A DNA stretch of 64,000 bases from Sweltsa coloradensis (lineage: Eukaryota > Arthropoda > Insecta > Plecoptera > Chloroperlidae): contig JAMZAV010000976.1 in assembly GCA_024449915.1 (NCBI GenBank), forward strand, positions 124,001 through 188,000, in the 5' to 3' direction. Positions 46,201 to 56,819 of the stretch are shown here, piece by piece. Positions within the stretch are counted from its first letter, which is position 1. Each line of letters starts with the position of its first letter. The notes beneath the pieces are model-generated. The model was not told where the DNA came from and did not search any database. It saw nothing but the letters and a program-made list of their open reading frames with translations. The position numbers were made by a program, and so were the translations under genes.

Positions 46201-47067
46201 TTAGACGAGTGAGCGCAGCGAACGTAGTCTACAACGCTACTCGATCGGTCCTTGGTCGTGATTAATTCTGTATGTTAAATGTTAAATGTTAAATGTTAAA
46301 TGTTAAATGTTAAATGTTAAATGTCTGTCTGTCTGTCCAGTCCCATACGGCCGAACGGCCAAATAGACTTAGCTGAAATTTTAAACAGACATCCGTGACC
46401 AGGTAACTGAGAACTGCTAACAAAATGAGTACAATCTGTTGCGATTTAAACCTGCAAGAAATAAAAAACTGAAAAATTCGTTGAAAGGCATAGGAATTAT
46501 TTTAACGACAATGGTTTCATTTTGAAATAATATTTTTTGTTTGTTATTTACCTGGCTGTGAAATGCCGTGTCCAAGGTTAATCGAATGTAGGACGTCAAG
46601 GTACCCCCAAATTCCGCTCGTAGATTGAGTAAACCTTGCAATATTTTCACGTATTTCGTACTGGCTATGTTTTCCATAGTATTGCCACAGATGATGGACT
46701 ACACTGCGTTATATGCATTTCAAAACATGTTAAATAATTTTAAAAATACAATTCAGAAATTACAAAATCTTTCCCGACCATTGAACCCACGTCTCCCACA
46801 TTTCGACTAGGGAAACGCCAAAGTCGTTGTTAGACGAGTGAGAGAGTCATGTGTTGAGTACGCGGGAACATTTGCATTTAAGTTTGATTATAATATTCGT
46901 ATAAATAATAGGATATTTGAGTTTAGGTCATAGTTTAGGCCATAATGCTCCACTGTAGCCTACGATAGGCTAGGGAGGCCTTAGGTAGGGGGAAGAAAAG
47001 GAATGTTACCGGGTACTCAACACATGGCTCACTCACTCGTCTAACAACGACTTTGGCGTTTCCCTAG
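46201..47067 (+). mobile_element. Helitron-like element, family E, second of a tandem pair
   Basis: Same start and end as the preceding copy, separated from it by three bases (TTA). It carries an expanded heptamer (TGTTAAA) at 46,273-46,323 where the first copy has only two units. Its internal inverted repeat is at 46,807-47,067. Confidence 0.8.
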
Positions 47068-47116
47068 TAAAAATATAAGATACGTAGGCTTGCGCCGATT
47101 TTCGAGTGAAACAACG

Positions 47117-47390
47117 CTTAAACTTTTGCAAAGAGTTGGATAGTGGCATCTAGGATAGATAAGATTGCTCTTGTAGTCGACATGCTTAACGAACTTCTGC
47201 TGGATTATGGTACGGATTTTCGTAATGTGATGAGGATTCCATATGACAGTCTTGCGTAGTCAATCGGAAGTCTAATTAAGAGCCACAAACCTGATAGTGT
47301 CAACGGAGAAGTCCTTTGTGAAGTTCCCTTTCACAAAGCTGAGCATTTTAAGGGTATTATGTATAATGAGCTGCAGGTGAGTAACATTTA
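47117..47390 (+). pseudogene. Coding-like fragment of unknown family
   Basis: One frame is open except for a single TAG. It reads AKSWIVASRIDKIALVVDML then NELLLDYGTDFRNVMRIPYD, stop, and SIGSLIKSHKPDSVNGEVLC then EVPFHKAEHFKGIMYNELQ, ending at a consensus donor CAG|GTGAGT. Composition and continuity look like protein. I do not recognise the family. It may be transposon-derived, since it follows the tandem Helitron-like pair. Confidence 0.35.
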
Positions 47391-47786
47391 GTATCATACT
47401 ATAATAACTTCAATAGATTAAAAACCTTTAAAATATTAATATGAAAAGTGTGTCTGGCCATTTGGATGCACAGACGTTATTGCCGTGATTCTTTGTGAAT
47501 TTCCAAAACCCGAACTCATGCCACAACATTTACACTAAATACCAGCACTCTTGTCTTGTGGTTTGTACGAAATAGCTCTTAGTGATTCAAATTTCAAAGT
47601 AATCACCTACCAGAAACACACAACCGTATTGCAAGTATATAGCTGTCAAATCAAATATTGTAAGAACTATAAACAAAGATACGCAATCACATTAAACACT
47701 TTGAAAATAATATTTTTTGTTGCGTAACCGTTTCGCAATAGTTAGTGTATTGGTTCTTAAACAAGGGAAAAAATCTGGTCCAGGGT

Positions 47787-48000
47787 CCCACTGCCTAATC
47801 GTGTAGTGCCTAAAAATGGTTTTTATATCTGTTTTACCTTTTTTCTTGTACTGCCTAAGATTTTTCACATACTGCCTGAAAAGGGATAAGTGGGAGTGGC
47901 TGTCTCGTACTGCCTAAAGTTCCCCATGTTTTGGTAACGTACGTCTTTTTGCGTTGTCTTTATTTCTTGATACCCTGTATTCCATTTGGGCGCGTTATTT

Positions 48001-48094
<94 letters not shown>

Positions 48095-48991
48095 ACTCTC
48101 TCGTGCTAACAACGCACATACACAACTAAGTTATATAACATTAATATAAGTTCATTATTTTGTAAGTAACCTTATATACCACTGTATTAACACCTACTAA
48201 CAAATAACGAGTTTTGTACCGTTTTACAAAAAAATTCGTACACCAACTGTTATTTTCAGAAAACTATTTTAGCTATAGTCAAGTTGTAGCTAAAGATGTT
48301 TAGAAACTATGTCCAGAAATTTAATTTTGAACTAGTCTTGTAGTTGTATATCACACTTTTGTCCAAAAATCTAAATATAATTTCCAAAAGTGAGGTTATG
48401 TCCCGCCCAAAAAAATTCACAATTTTTTTCTGTTATTTTAAAGGCCTTCTTTCATTCAGCAAACTTTTCAGACATGTTTCTTCGACTTTCAAATTATCGG
48501 CCAGAGGCGGTACAATAGCTTTAAGAGAATCTTATTTCAAATTAGATTATATCGTGAAGGTATAAATCAATAAAGTGAGGGAATTAGTGTTAATCCTAAA
48601 ATTGTACTAATTCAATTTAATTTTTATTCCACTCGATTTGCCTTGTTCATCGTCTGTATCAACACCTTCGTACCTAGCATCTAATTTTCAATACCTATTC
48701 TCAAACCATATCTTCAACACTAGATCTAGATCAGGTACTCAGTTAACATTTCCAACTCAAACAACTTTAAATATTTTAAATAACGCGCCCAAATGGAATA
48801 CAGGGTATCAAGAAATAAAGACAACGCAAAAAGACGTACGTTACCAAAACAGGGGGATCTTTAGGCAGTACGAGACAGCCACTCCCACTTGTCCCTTTTT
48901 AGGCAGTACGAGAAATATCTTAGGCAGTACGGGAAAAAAAGGTCGAGCAGGTATAAAAACCTTTTTTAGGCAGTACGCGATTAGGCAGTGG
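47787..48991. mobile_element. 1.2-kb inverted-repeat element with TTAGGCAGTACGAGA subrepeats
   Basis: Left arm 47,787-48,005 and right arm 48,774-48,991 are inverted copies. Both contain TACGTACGTC-like and ATTCCATTTGGGCGCGTTA blocks, and several CACTGCCTAA / TACTGCCTAA motifs near the outer ends. The spacer contains the (CT)n tract. No recognisable protein is encoded. Confidence 0.8.
48005..48090. repeat. (CT)n microsatellite
   Basis: About 43 CT units immediately inside the left arm of the inverted-repeat element. Confidence 0.95.
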
Positions 48992-49117
48992 GAGAATACA
49001 CCAAAAAATCTTCATTCACTCTAAATGGGTATTTCTACCATTGCACAACTTTGGAAAGTATCTACAAGGTTGATAAGCGATAGGTATAACACGTTTACAA
49101 TGTGTGTGTAATTCTAA

Positions 49118-49904
49118 CTAGGAAAACGCTAAAGTCCCGCCGCGTTGATGGATGAGCTTTTTAAAGTTTTTAGTTTGCATGGGATATCTTTACTTTTGCA
49201 AGGGCTTTGTTTTGATGCCTACGCATTGTAGGTGAAGGTTGTCAAGCTTCTATTGTTTCTTGTCAATTGGTATTATTTACAGTAAAAAAGTTAGATTAAA
49301 AGCTTTATTTCTCTGGATTCTGGCTAACTTTTTCAACTTTTTCTTTTAAAAGGTACTACATCACCATAACCCTTATGTCCATGTATAATATGAACGTTGT
49401 AGCCCCACCCGTTTGGTCAGAATTGGCCCAAATGGCATGAAAATATCGCTCAAAAAATCAAAAAACTTATATTAAAAGCTTTATTTCTATAGATTCTGGC
49501 AAACTTTTTCAACTTTTTCTTTCTAAATGTACTACATCACCATAACCTAATGTCCGTGTATAATATCAACGTTGTAGCCCCACCCGTTTGGTCAAAATTG
49601 GCCCAAATGGCACGAAAATATCGCACAAAAAATCGAAAAAAAAATCGTAAAAGTACGATAATCATGAGAAATATTTCTTCGATTGTACCCAAAAACGTGG
49701 CAAGTCTAAGTTCAGAGATTTCGAAGGTTCTGTCAAATTTTCATCAAGATCGCATATGCCGTTTGCCCGGTAGAGAGCGAACAAACAGACAAAAATACAA
49801 ACAAAAAAAACAAAAAACAAAAAAAAAACACCCGAGCTAAATTTTTTGGGGTCAGTGAAATTGAAGTCTTCGCTCTACTCGCTTCGCTCGCTACTCTCAT
49901 CCAA
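49118..49904 (-). mobile_element. Helitron-like element, family A
   Basis: The left end is CTAGGAAAACGCTAAAG and the right end CTACTCTCATCCAA|T. The body matches 52,867-53,642 and 53,648-54,389 in reverse. It contains a direct duplication of a ~110-bp block (ACTACATCACCATAACC... CCACCCGTTTGGTCA). Confidence 0.9.
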
Positions 49905-50209
49905 TCATACTAATTAACACTAAGCCTATTGTTGCTATTATATTTTTCGACTACATATGATTGCTAAAATTAACTTAATCTGATTTTAATATCTTAAATT
50001 GTTAAGGTTTTGTTAATTTGTCTCTTCTATATTTGTCTATTTTATGTTTCTATGTTCTATGTTTTATAAGTGCTTGTTTATTCTCACAATTTGTTGAGTA
50101 GAGGTTGGCAGACACCTTGTGCTTGGGGCATACTGCCCTTTTCTGCCAACCTTCCTACAAAGCCTAATAAAGGAAAAGAAATAAGAAATAAGAAATAAAT
50201 AAAATTTAC

Positions 50210-50480
50210 ATCATAGGATGTAATACCGGTCCTTGACCTGTCATGTATAATCAGTATTCACTAAGAAATAAAGTTCAGTAAAAAGTAATGGAAAGTGCTG
50301 CCTCCGAAGTTTTGATTAATTCCGGCGAGTTCGTGCGTGCGAGAGGTGTTAACCAGTTTGCAACCGACTTCAGAGGTTACATGATGACACGTGGAGCCGA
50401 AACATGCACCTCCCGAGATGCTTAGCGCGTCCCACGCTAATGTGACGACGTTCATTAATCACTAGGGGAGGTTCTGGCTC
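50210..50480. promoter_or_regulatory. GC-rich single-copy island near the Dpr Ig exon
   Basis: About 250 bp of near-balanced composition in AT-rich surroundings, about 1.4 kb from the Ig exon and with no match elsewhere in the window. No splice pair with an open frame was found. A conserved intronic enhancer is possible. Confidence 0.25.
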
Positions 50481-50800
50481 ATCGGAGGAATGTAATGCCA
50501 ATACGTGATGTTATAAACAAATCTAGATATGATTGATTAATACACACATTTGATTTATACCAAGTTTACAACGACAGCATGACAGTCTGTGCATTACTGT
50601 AACAACTTGTTACATCTCTAAGCCTGCTAAAAATAAACACAGCACTAAAACTTTTATTATTGATTCCTAATTAACAAACATGATTTATAACTATCATTCA
50701 GCCAATATGGCATGTTTATCCGTGAAAGATTATTTGCATATACATAACCATGCAACTCACATTGTGTAAAAAGCATTATTTGTTTGCTCTTTTCTCTATT

Positions 50801-50939
50801 GGTTAAATTCACTGCCTCCTAGATGTTCGTCGTGGCTGGAGCCACGACGAACATCTAGGAGGCAGTGGTTAAATTCACTGCCTCCTAGATGTTCGTTGTT
50901 CGTCGTGGCTACGAACATCTAGGAGGCAGTGGTTAAATT
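50801..50939. repeat. Two perfect palindromes between three GGTTAAATT repeats
   Basis: 50,810-50,867 has perfect 28-bp arms (CACTGCCTCCTAGATGTTCG...) with a 2-bp centre. 50,876-50,931 has perfect 21-bp arms with a 14-bp loop. The nonamer GGTTAAATT occurs at 50,801, 50,867 and 50,931, so each hairpin plus nonamer is a repeat unit. Confidence 0.95.
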
Positions 50940-51469
50940 ATTCGAGTAGCATGTCCCGCCCGTGAGATGACCTAAAAGTTAAAAATGTCAAGAACACTGC
51001 ATTTACGCTGTCCTCAAATCATAGTTATGCCGACCAATTGAAATTCAAATTATGACAACGCATAAAATATAAAATAAAAACTTTTAGTTATACTTTATTT
51101 CTCAGTTATGATATTGGTAGACGTTAATCAACTGTACAAGTATTCTAAATAAGTATTAAACTTCAAATTGAATCCATGATATCCATGGGCCTAAATTCGA
51201 CCTCGGTTCATTCTCTGGTAGTCAATAGACAATAGACATGACCAAATCACACGCCTGAGACGAGTTTCCCGGTCGTCTGAACCGCCACGCTGGTGATGCC
51301 TGTCGAGTCTACTTGCTAGTTGAATACGCTGTTTATGGAATATCTTTCTTCTCATTACTCTCTAGTGCTTCGAGGAAGGTATTTTTATAAGTTGAAAAGA
51401 ACTTAAACCTTAATAATTTATCTACATGTTGTTGTGTCGACGTCAAATATTTAAACAAAAAACAAAATT

Positions 51470-51725
51470 ACCGCTTATCCATACTAGAAGATACCATCAC
51501 TGAAAAATTTGTCCTTACTGATGCCAATGCATGTGACTTACCTTTAGAAAATGCAACAACTATTGTAAAAACAAAATTACCACTAATCCATACTAGAAGA
51601 TACCATCACCAAAAAAATTCGGTTATTGGTTTCATTGGCATTCATTGGCTACAGTAAGGACTAATTATTAGTCCTTACTGTAGCCAATGAATGTGACTTA
51701 CCTTTAGAAAATGCAAACAACTAAT
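51470..51725. repeat. Direct repeat with a palindrome in the second unit
   Basis: ACAAAATTACC-CT-ATCCATA, then CTAGAAGATACCATCAC, TGTGACTTACCTTTAGAAAA and TGCAA-CAACTA occur in both 51,470-51,565 and 51,582-51,725. Only the second contains the perfect palindrome at 51,639-51,693 (27-bp arms, 1-bp centre). Confidence 0.9.
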
Positions 51726-51864
51726 GTATTGGTCTCATCTACTTATGGTTGAGTTGAAATTATTCAGTTCGACTTATACTTACAAACAATCACACATTTC
51801 GCATGATTTACTAACTGTAAAATGCACTTCAATAAACACACGCAAAACAAGATGGCGGACTTAC

Positions 51865-52155
51865 CATTGAGCACGTGCACGAGAACGCTCGCCGAGTCGG
51901 AGCTGGAAGGCGAGCAGGTGTAGTTGCCGGAGTCGCCGGGTAGAGCGCGCGAGATGAGCAGTCGAGAGGTGCGCGTCTGTTTCTCGGTGACGACGTTGAT
52001 TCCTCCCCGCTGCGAGTAGTTGATGACGTCAACGCCCTGGTACCAGTAGATGAAGGAGGGCGGCTCCGGCGTCTGTGATACCACGCACGTCAGGTTGATG
52101 TCACTGCCACTCTTGATGTACATCTCGGGGTTCCCCAGTATCTTGGCCTTGGACA
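51865..52155 (-). CDS. Dpr/zig-8-like Ig protein, second Ig-domain exon
   Basis: A 291-bp phase 1-1 exon with acceptor TTTCTACTGCAG|TG and donor ATG|GTAAGT on the minus strand. It encodes SKAKILGNPEMYIKSGSDIN, LTCVVSQTPEPPSFIYWYQG, INYSQRGGINVVTEKQTRTS, RLLISRALPGDSGNYTCSPS and SDSASVLVHVLN. The Ig hallmarks are present: first Cys in LTC, core Trp in YWY, and D-S-G-x-Y-x-C. The sequence is the membrane-proximal Ig domain of Dpr proteins; the exact paralogue cannot be assigned. It splices to 29,029. The first Ig domain and signal peptide must lie to the right of the window, since nothing from 52,156 to 64,000 resembles them. Confidence 0.95.
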
Positions 52156-52444
52156 CTGCAGTAGAAACCAAACAAGGATTACTATAATAGGAGGTATTCA
52201 ATTGGGCATGGTCGCACTTGACAACATCAATCATGGTGTGTAACATAATATGTGTGTGGGGGGGGGGTGTTAAGAGGCAGTATCTTGGCCTTGGACACTG
52301 CAGTAGAAACCTATCAATGATAACTTTATTAGTTGGATCGTTTTAAATTTAGTATGGTGGCACTTATTATCATCAACTATGATAGCACTTTTGGGTTACG
52401 TATTTTAAGCGAGAATTCTTCGCCGTGGACACTGAAGTAGAAAC
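52136..52444 (-). repeat. Three tandem copies of the Ig-exon 3' splice site
   Basis: CAGTATCTTGGCCTTGGACA then CTGCAGTAGAAACC occurs at 52,136-52,168 (the real acceptor) and identically at 52,278-52,311. A diverged copy (GCCGTGGACACTGAAGTAGA) lies at 52,419-52,444. Units of about 140 bp also share downstream sequence (GTATTCAATTGGG / GTGTTCAAT; GG-GGCACTT). Confidence 0.85.
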
Positions 52445-52866
52445 CAAACGATGGTAACAGTCTATAATTGGGGGTGTTCAATAGATAGGGTAAACATTAC
52501 GCTGGCAGCGTGTTTGGGGATGGGGAATATGCGATGTACATCTGCGGCCACGATGCCATGGGGAGAACACGTCACTCGATAATGCGAGGCCGGCTAGTTA
52601 ACATAAAACATGCATTTCGCAATTGTAGGCGGGTAAACAGCCGTGACAGATCACACATTTCCCACGTTTCATTCAAATGTGGGTCATCTGAGACAAACAA
52701 TATGGTTTCAACTTACAAAATGATCACGTCATGATTGAGTGTCAAGCTGCAGAATGCATGCTTGCTACATGCAGCGGGTTACCGATAGATATGAAACAAA
52801 TTGTCTTTTTGAGTGTTCGTTTGAGTGACCGTTGATTGACTTATTTGCTTCAGCTACAACTAATTA

Positions 52867-53642
52867 TTGGATGAGCGTAGCGAGCGAAGCGAGTGAAGCG
52901 AAGACTTCAATTTCACTGACCCCCCAAAAAATTTAGCTCGTTTTTTTTTGTTTTTTTTTGTTTGTTTTTCCGTCTGTTTGTTCGCTCTCTACCGGGCAAA
53001 CGGCATATGCGATCTTGATGAAAATTTGACAGGACCTTCGAAATCTCTGAACTTAGACTTGCCACGTTTTTGGGTACAATCGAAGAAATATTTCTCATGA
53101 ATATCGTACTTTTACGATTTTTTTCGATTTTTTCCGCGATATTTTTGTGACATTTGGGCCAATTCTAACCAAACGGGTTAGGCTACAACGTTCATATTAT
53201 ACAAGGACATTAGGGTTATGGTGATGTAGTACATTTTGAAAGAAAAAGTTAAAAAAGTTAGCCAGAATCTATAGGAATAAAGCTTTTAATATAAGTTTTT
53301 TGATTTTTTGTACGATATTTTCGTGCCGTTTGGGCCAATTCTGAACAAACGGGTGGGGCCACAACGTTCATATTATACATGGACATTAAGGTTATGGTGA
53401 TGTAGTACCTTTTGAAAGAAAAAGTTGAAAAAGTTATCCGGAATCCATAGAAATAAAGCTTTTAATATAAGTTTTTACGGTAAAAAATACCAATCTACAA
53501 GAAACAATAGAAACTTGACAACAATCACCTACAATGCGTAGGCAACAAAACAAAGCACTTGAAAAAGTAAAGATATCCCACGCAAACTAAAAACTTTAAA
53601 TAGCTCATCCATCAACGCGGCGGGACTTTAGCGTTTTCCTAG
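52867..53642 (+). mobile_element. Helitron-like element, family A, first of a tandem pair
   Basis: A|TTGGATGAGCGTAGCGAGCG starts it, and CAACGCGGCGGGACTTTAGC, GTTTTCCTAG|T ends it. The AGCGA iterons at the start are expanded relative to the next copy. Confidence 0.9.
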
Positions 53643-53647
53643 TATAA

Positions 53648-54389
53648 TTGGATGAGCGAAGCGAAGACTTCAATTTTACCGACCCCACAAAAAATTTAGC
53701 TCGGGTGTTTTTTTTTTCTCTCTCTCTCGTCTGTTTGTTCGCTCTCTACCGGGCAAACGGCATATCCGATCTTGATGAAAATTTGACAGGACCTTCGAAA
53801 TCTCTAAACTTAGACTTGCTACGTTTTTGGGTACAATCGAAGAAATATTTCTCATGAATATCGTACTTTTACGATTTTTTTCGATTTTTAGTGCGATATT
53901 TTCGTGACATTTGGGCCGATTCTGACCAAACGGGTGGGGCTACAACGTTCATATTTCACATGGACATTAAGGTTATGGTGATGTATTGCTTTCTGAAAGA
54001 AAAAGTTAGCCAGAATCTATAGAAATAAAGCTTTTAATATAAGTTTTTTGATTTTTTGTACGATATTTTCGTGCCATTTGGGCCAATTCTGACCAAACGG
54101 GTGGGGCTACAACGTTCATATTATACATGGACATTAAGGTTATGGTGATGTAGTACCTTTTGAAAGAAAAAGTTGAAAAAGCTAGCCAGAATTCATAGAA
54201 ATAAAGCTTTTAATTAAGTTTTTACGGTAAATAATACCAATTGACAAGAAACAATAGAAACTTGACAACAATCACCTACAATGCGAAGGCAGCAAAACAA
54301 AGCACTTGCAAAAGTAAAGATATCCCACGCAAACTAAAAACTTTAAAAAGCTCATCCATCAACGCGGCGGGACTTTAGCGTTTTCCTAG
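53648..54389 (+). mobile_element. Helitron-like element, family A, second of a tandem pair
   Basis: It starts 5 bases after the previous copy ends, in the same orientation, with the same termini and ~90% body identity by eye. Its iteron run is the short form (GAGCGAAGCGAAG). Confidence 0.9.
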
Positions 54390-54399
54390 TATTATGTAT

Positions 54400-55550
54400 T
54401 TCACATGAGGATAAGAGGTAATGAACAGAGTTTACTCACATCTCAACCATTCTTAGCAATGCAATGCTATGCAATGATTTAAAACTTGTGCTGGGATGAC
54501 AAATTCAATTGTCGATATCACATAGAAATTTGATATCGATATTGACACATCAACATTTTATTGTTTAGTCAAAAAATGTTTTAATATTTTTTTAGTAGAA
54601 TAAGCCTACATTATTAATGCGTGGCAGAAAAGGGTTGATATTAAGGTATCGCCAAATATTAATACCTTGTTAACGTTCTCACTCTAGCTTTGAATGACCT
54701 GGCACCTACACCATTTATAAAGTCAGTACGAATTTAATGTGGGTTACCCGGCACCTCCACCATTAAGCTCGCGAACAGAAATATGAAGAAATAGATACAT
54801 TTTTCTTGGGTATTTATATACTATTAATGACGTACACATTTACATTCTCAAAAATTCCTGGCCTATTCTATATTTTTTTTTAGCTTTTTTAATATAATTT
54901 CTTCGGGACATTTTTGTAAATATTGATATTTTGATATGGAGTCCAAATATCAATACCTAAAATATCCCCATATATCGATGTCGTATCGATATATTGACGT
55001 CTTTTCTCAGCCCTACTAAAAATCTATATTATTTGGAGTGTGCTGTTGACAACTTGAATTGCTGAACTTTCTTGCGTAGTCATGTCCGCAGGAGGGTATA
55101 GTGCTACACATGAGCTTTACCAGGTGCGAGTTTGACCTCGTCAGGTGTTTATAGCCAGGTCTCCATAGAAAGTTAGAAACGAGCCATGAGGCCCCAGTCA
55201 CAAAGAGTATAACTAACTAAGCCTAAGTTATACCTCGTAAAACCGCATTATAAAATAAGTAGTTTTAGAAATAAAATCTCAATGGCTGTTAGTAGGACTA
55301 AATCCCATCATTCGCCAATGACCGAAGAAAATTGAAAAGACGTTTCAATTACAACTGGCGGTGGCCTATATCTAACCAATAATCTCCCTAATCAGAGTAC
55401 CACGTCCGAGCGACGTTTATTTCTGTTGGTGATCAGACGAGAGAGCACAGCCCTACAATGATGTGTAACATCCCGCAATATGAGCGTGAGAACGGATGAG
55501 AGGGATAAGAAAACAACAGGAAAATGTTTAATAGTGGGACATAAGTATAC
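54400..55550. other. No gene recognised
   Basis: It includes the reversed GCACCTCCACCATT repeat (54,690-54,775) related to 29,750-29,850, and AT-rich sequence with TATCGATAT-like motifs. No coding support. Confidence 0.4.
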
Positions 55551-55655
55551 CTTATGTACCGTTACCTAACCTGGTGTGACCATCTTCTTGAGACTTATTG
55601 GGTATACCTAGGTTTCATAGGTACCGATAGAGGTAGCCGATGCGCAACGCGCGAG

Positions 55656-55726
55656 ACTCTTTCAAGGTTTTCTTCGAATATTGTAAATTCAATGTTTACA
55701 ATATTCGAAGAAAACCTTGAAAGAGT
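55656..55726. repeat. Perfect 32-bp-arm palindrome
   Basis: ACTCTTTCAAGGTTTTCTTC and the following 12 bases pair without mismatch with the downstream inverse, around the loop TTCAATG. Confidence 0.95.
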
Positions 55727-55727
55727 A

Positions 55728-55830
55728 AGCCCCCTTATACATCTGGATGGTTTGAGTATAGCAAAGCGACCAACTGCAAAAATTCTAGGGCTCACTGTGA
55801 GCGAGTGCCTTGACTGGCTTCCACATATCC
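55728..55830 (+). pseudogene. Non-LTR reverse transcriptase fragment
   Basis: The plus strand reads LIHLDGLSIAKRPTAKILGL then TVSECLDWLPHIQLL. The pattern I-L-G---ER-P--K-LG--VS--L-W-PHI is a Jockey-group segment following the catalytic core. Upstream and downstream coding is lost. Confidence 0.7.
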
Positions 55831-56058
55831 AGTTATTGTTTGTTGGTGCTTCGAAGGCTGAAACTCCTTGTGAGCCCTTCTACATTCATTACTCATGGAA
55901 TATCATTCATACATTCAGTCAATCATCTCATATGCAGTTCTTTTTTAAGGCATATTAAGTCATGCTAAACGAATATTCATGACACAAAAAAGAGCATTGA
56001 GAATAATCACAAGTGTATCCAGGCGGCATTTATGTAAGACACATTTCACTAATCTTCA

Positions 56059-56781
56059 TTAAGCGAGCGAAGCGAGCGTTTCCATTTGACTCTGCCGGAA
56101 AAATTTGTCACTCGTTTTGTTTTTTTTTTGTTTGTTTGTTTGTTTGTTTGTTTGTTTGTTTGTTTTTTTTTGTTTGTATGTCTCGCCATAACGTTCGAAC
56201 GGAGGCTCGGATCGAGTTGAAATTTTGACCATCCGCAAGCTTTGTTCTCGATTGAATGCCATTAGTTTTGTGGCAAAATCGTTCAAAAAGTCAAAAAGTT
56301 ACATTAAAGTTAATCGAAAGTTTTTTTTTCAAACTAACCGGCGACAAAATCTGAGATAGCCAAATCATTTAGAATGTCCGTCCGGTCACGAATATGTTAA
56401 TTTTAGTTTGATCCGATAAGTAGTGTAGATGGAAATTACATTATAACAAAAGTAACGTTGCCATGGCAACGAAAAGACGCGCGAAGTTTCTAATGCACTG
56501 CCACCTAGAAGTAATCAAAATACTTTCGAGGAAGCTGTCACCAAAGAGTTTAAATATTTTTCCAAATGAGTCAAGGTCCTCTAGATGGCGGTGGATTTTA
56601 TCCACAAAGTAAAGATTTACATACGGGTTTACCCAAATACCTTGGCAATAATAAATAATATCGGAAACATGGCCCTGTGGACAGCGAACGTCGCAAATTT
56701 TAAAATTTAAAAAAATGTGCATTGTGGGTCTAGCTATAGCACGTGCTCGCTTATCAACGCGTCCAACTGAGCGTTTCCTAG
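56059..56781 (+). mobile_element. Helitron-like element, family C
   Basis: A|TTAAGCGAGCGAAGCGAGCG starts it; ATCAACGCGTCCAACTGAGC, GTTTCCTAG|T ends it, with the same AACGC/GCGTT hairpin as the other families but an unrelated body. It includes a (TTTG)n run at 56,118-56,172. The 128-residue minus-strand frame within it is not supported as a gene. Confidence 0.85.
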
Positions 56782-56819
56782 TATAATATATTGACTCGTA
56801 TATCCGAATAATTTTGTCA

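Larger units (their letters stand above)
29030..51864 (-). other. 22.8-kb phase-1 intron of the Dpr-like gene
   Basis: Bounded on the minus strand by the donor G|GTAAGT at 51,864 and the acceptor TATAG at 29,030. Both neighbouring exon ends are phase 1. The intron hosts MITEs, foldbacks, Helitron-like elements and microsatellites, listed separately, plus single-copy GC-rich islands that may be regulatory. Long introns are normal for Dpr genes. Confidence 0.8.

Noticed and set aside
45608..46677. Frame VKILQGLLNLRAEFGGTLTS present in two copies
   Set aside because: Its repetition is explained by the tandem family E elements; no start context, homology or clear sign of selection is visible.
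51829..52032. Second minus-strand frame across the Ig exon
   Set aside because: It is the +1 shadow of the Dpr-like exon.
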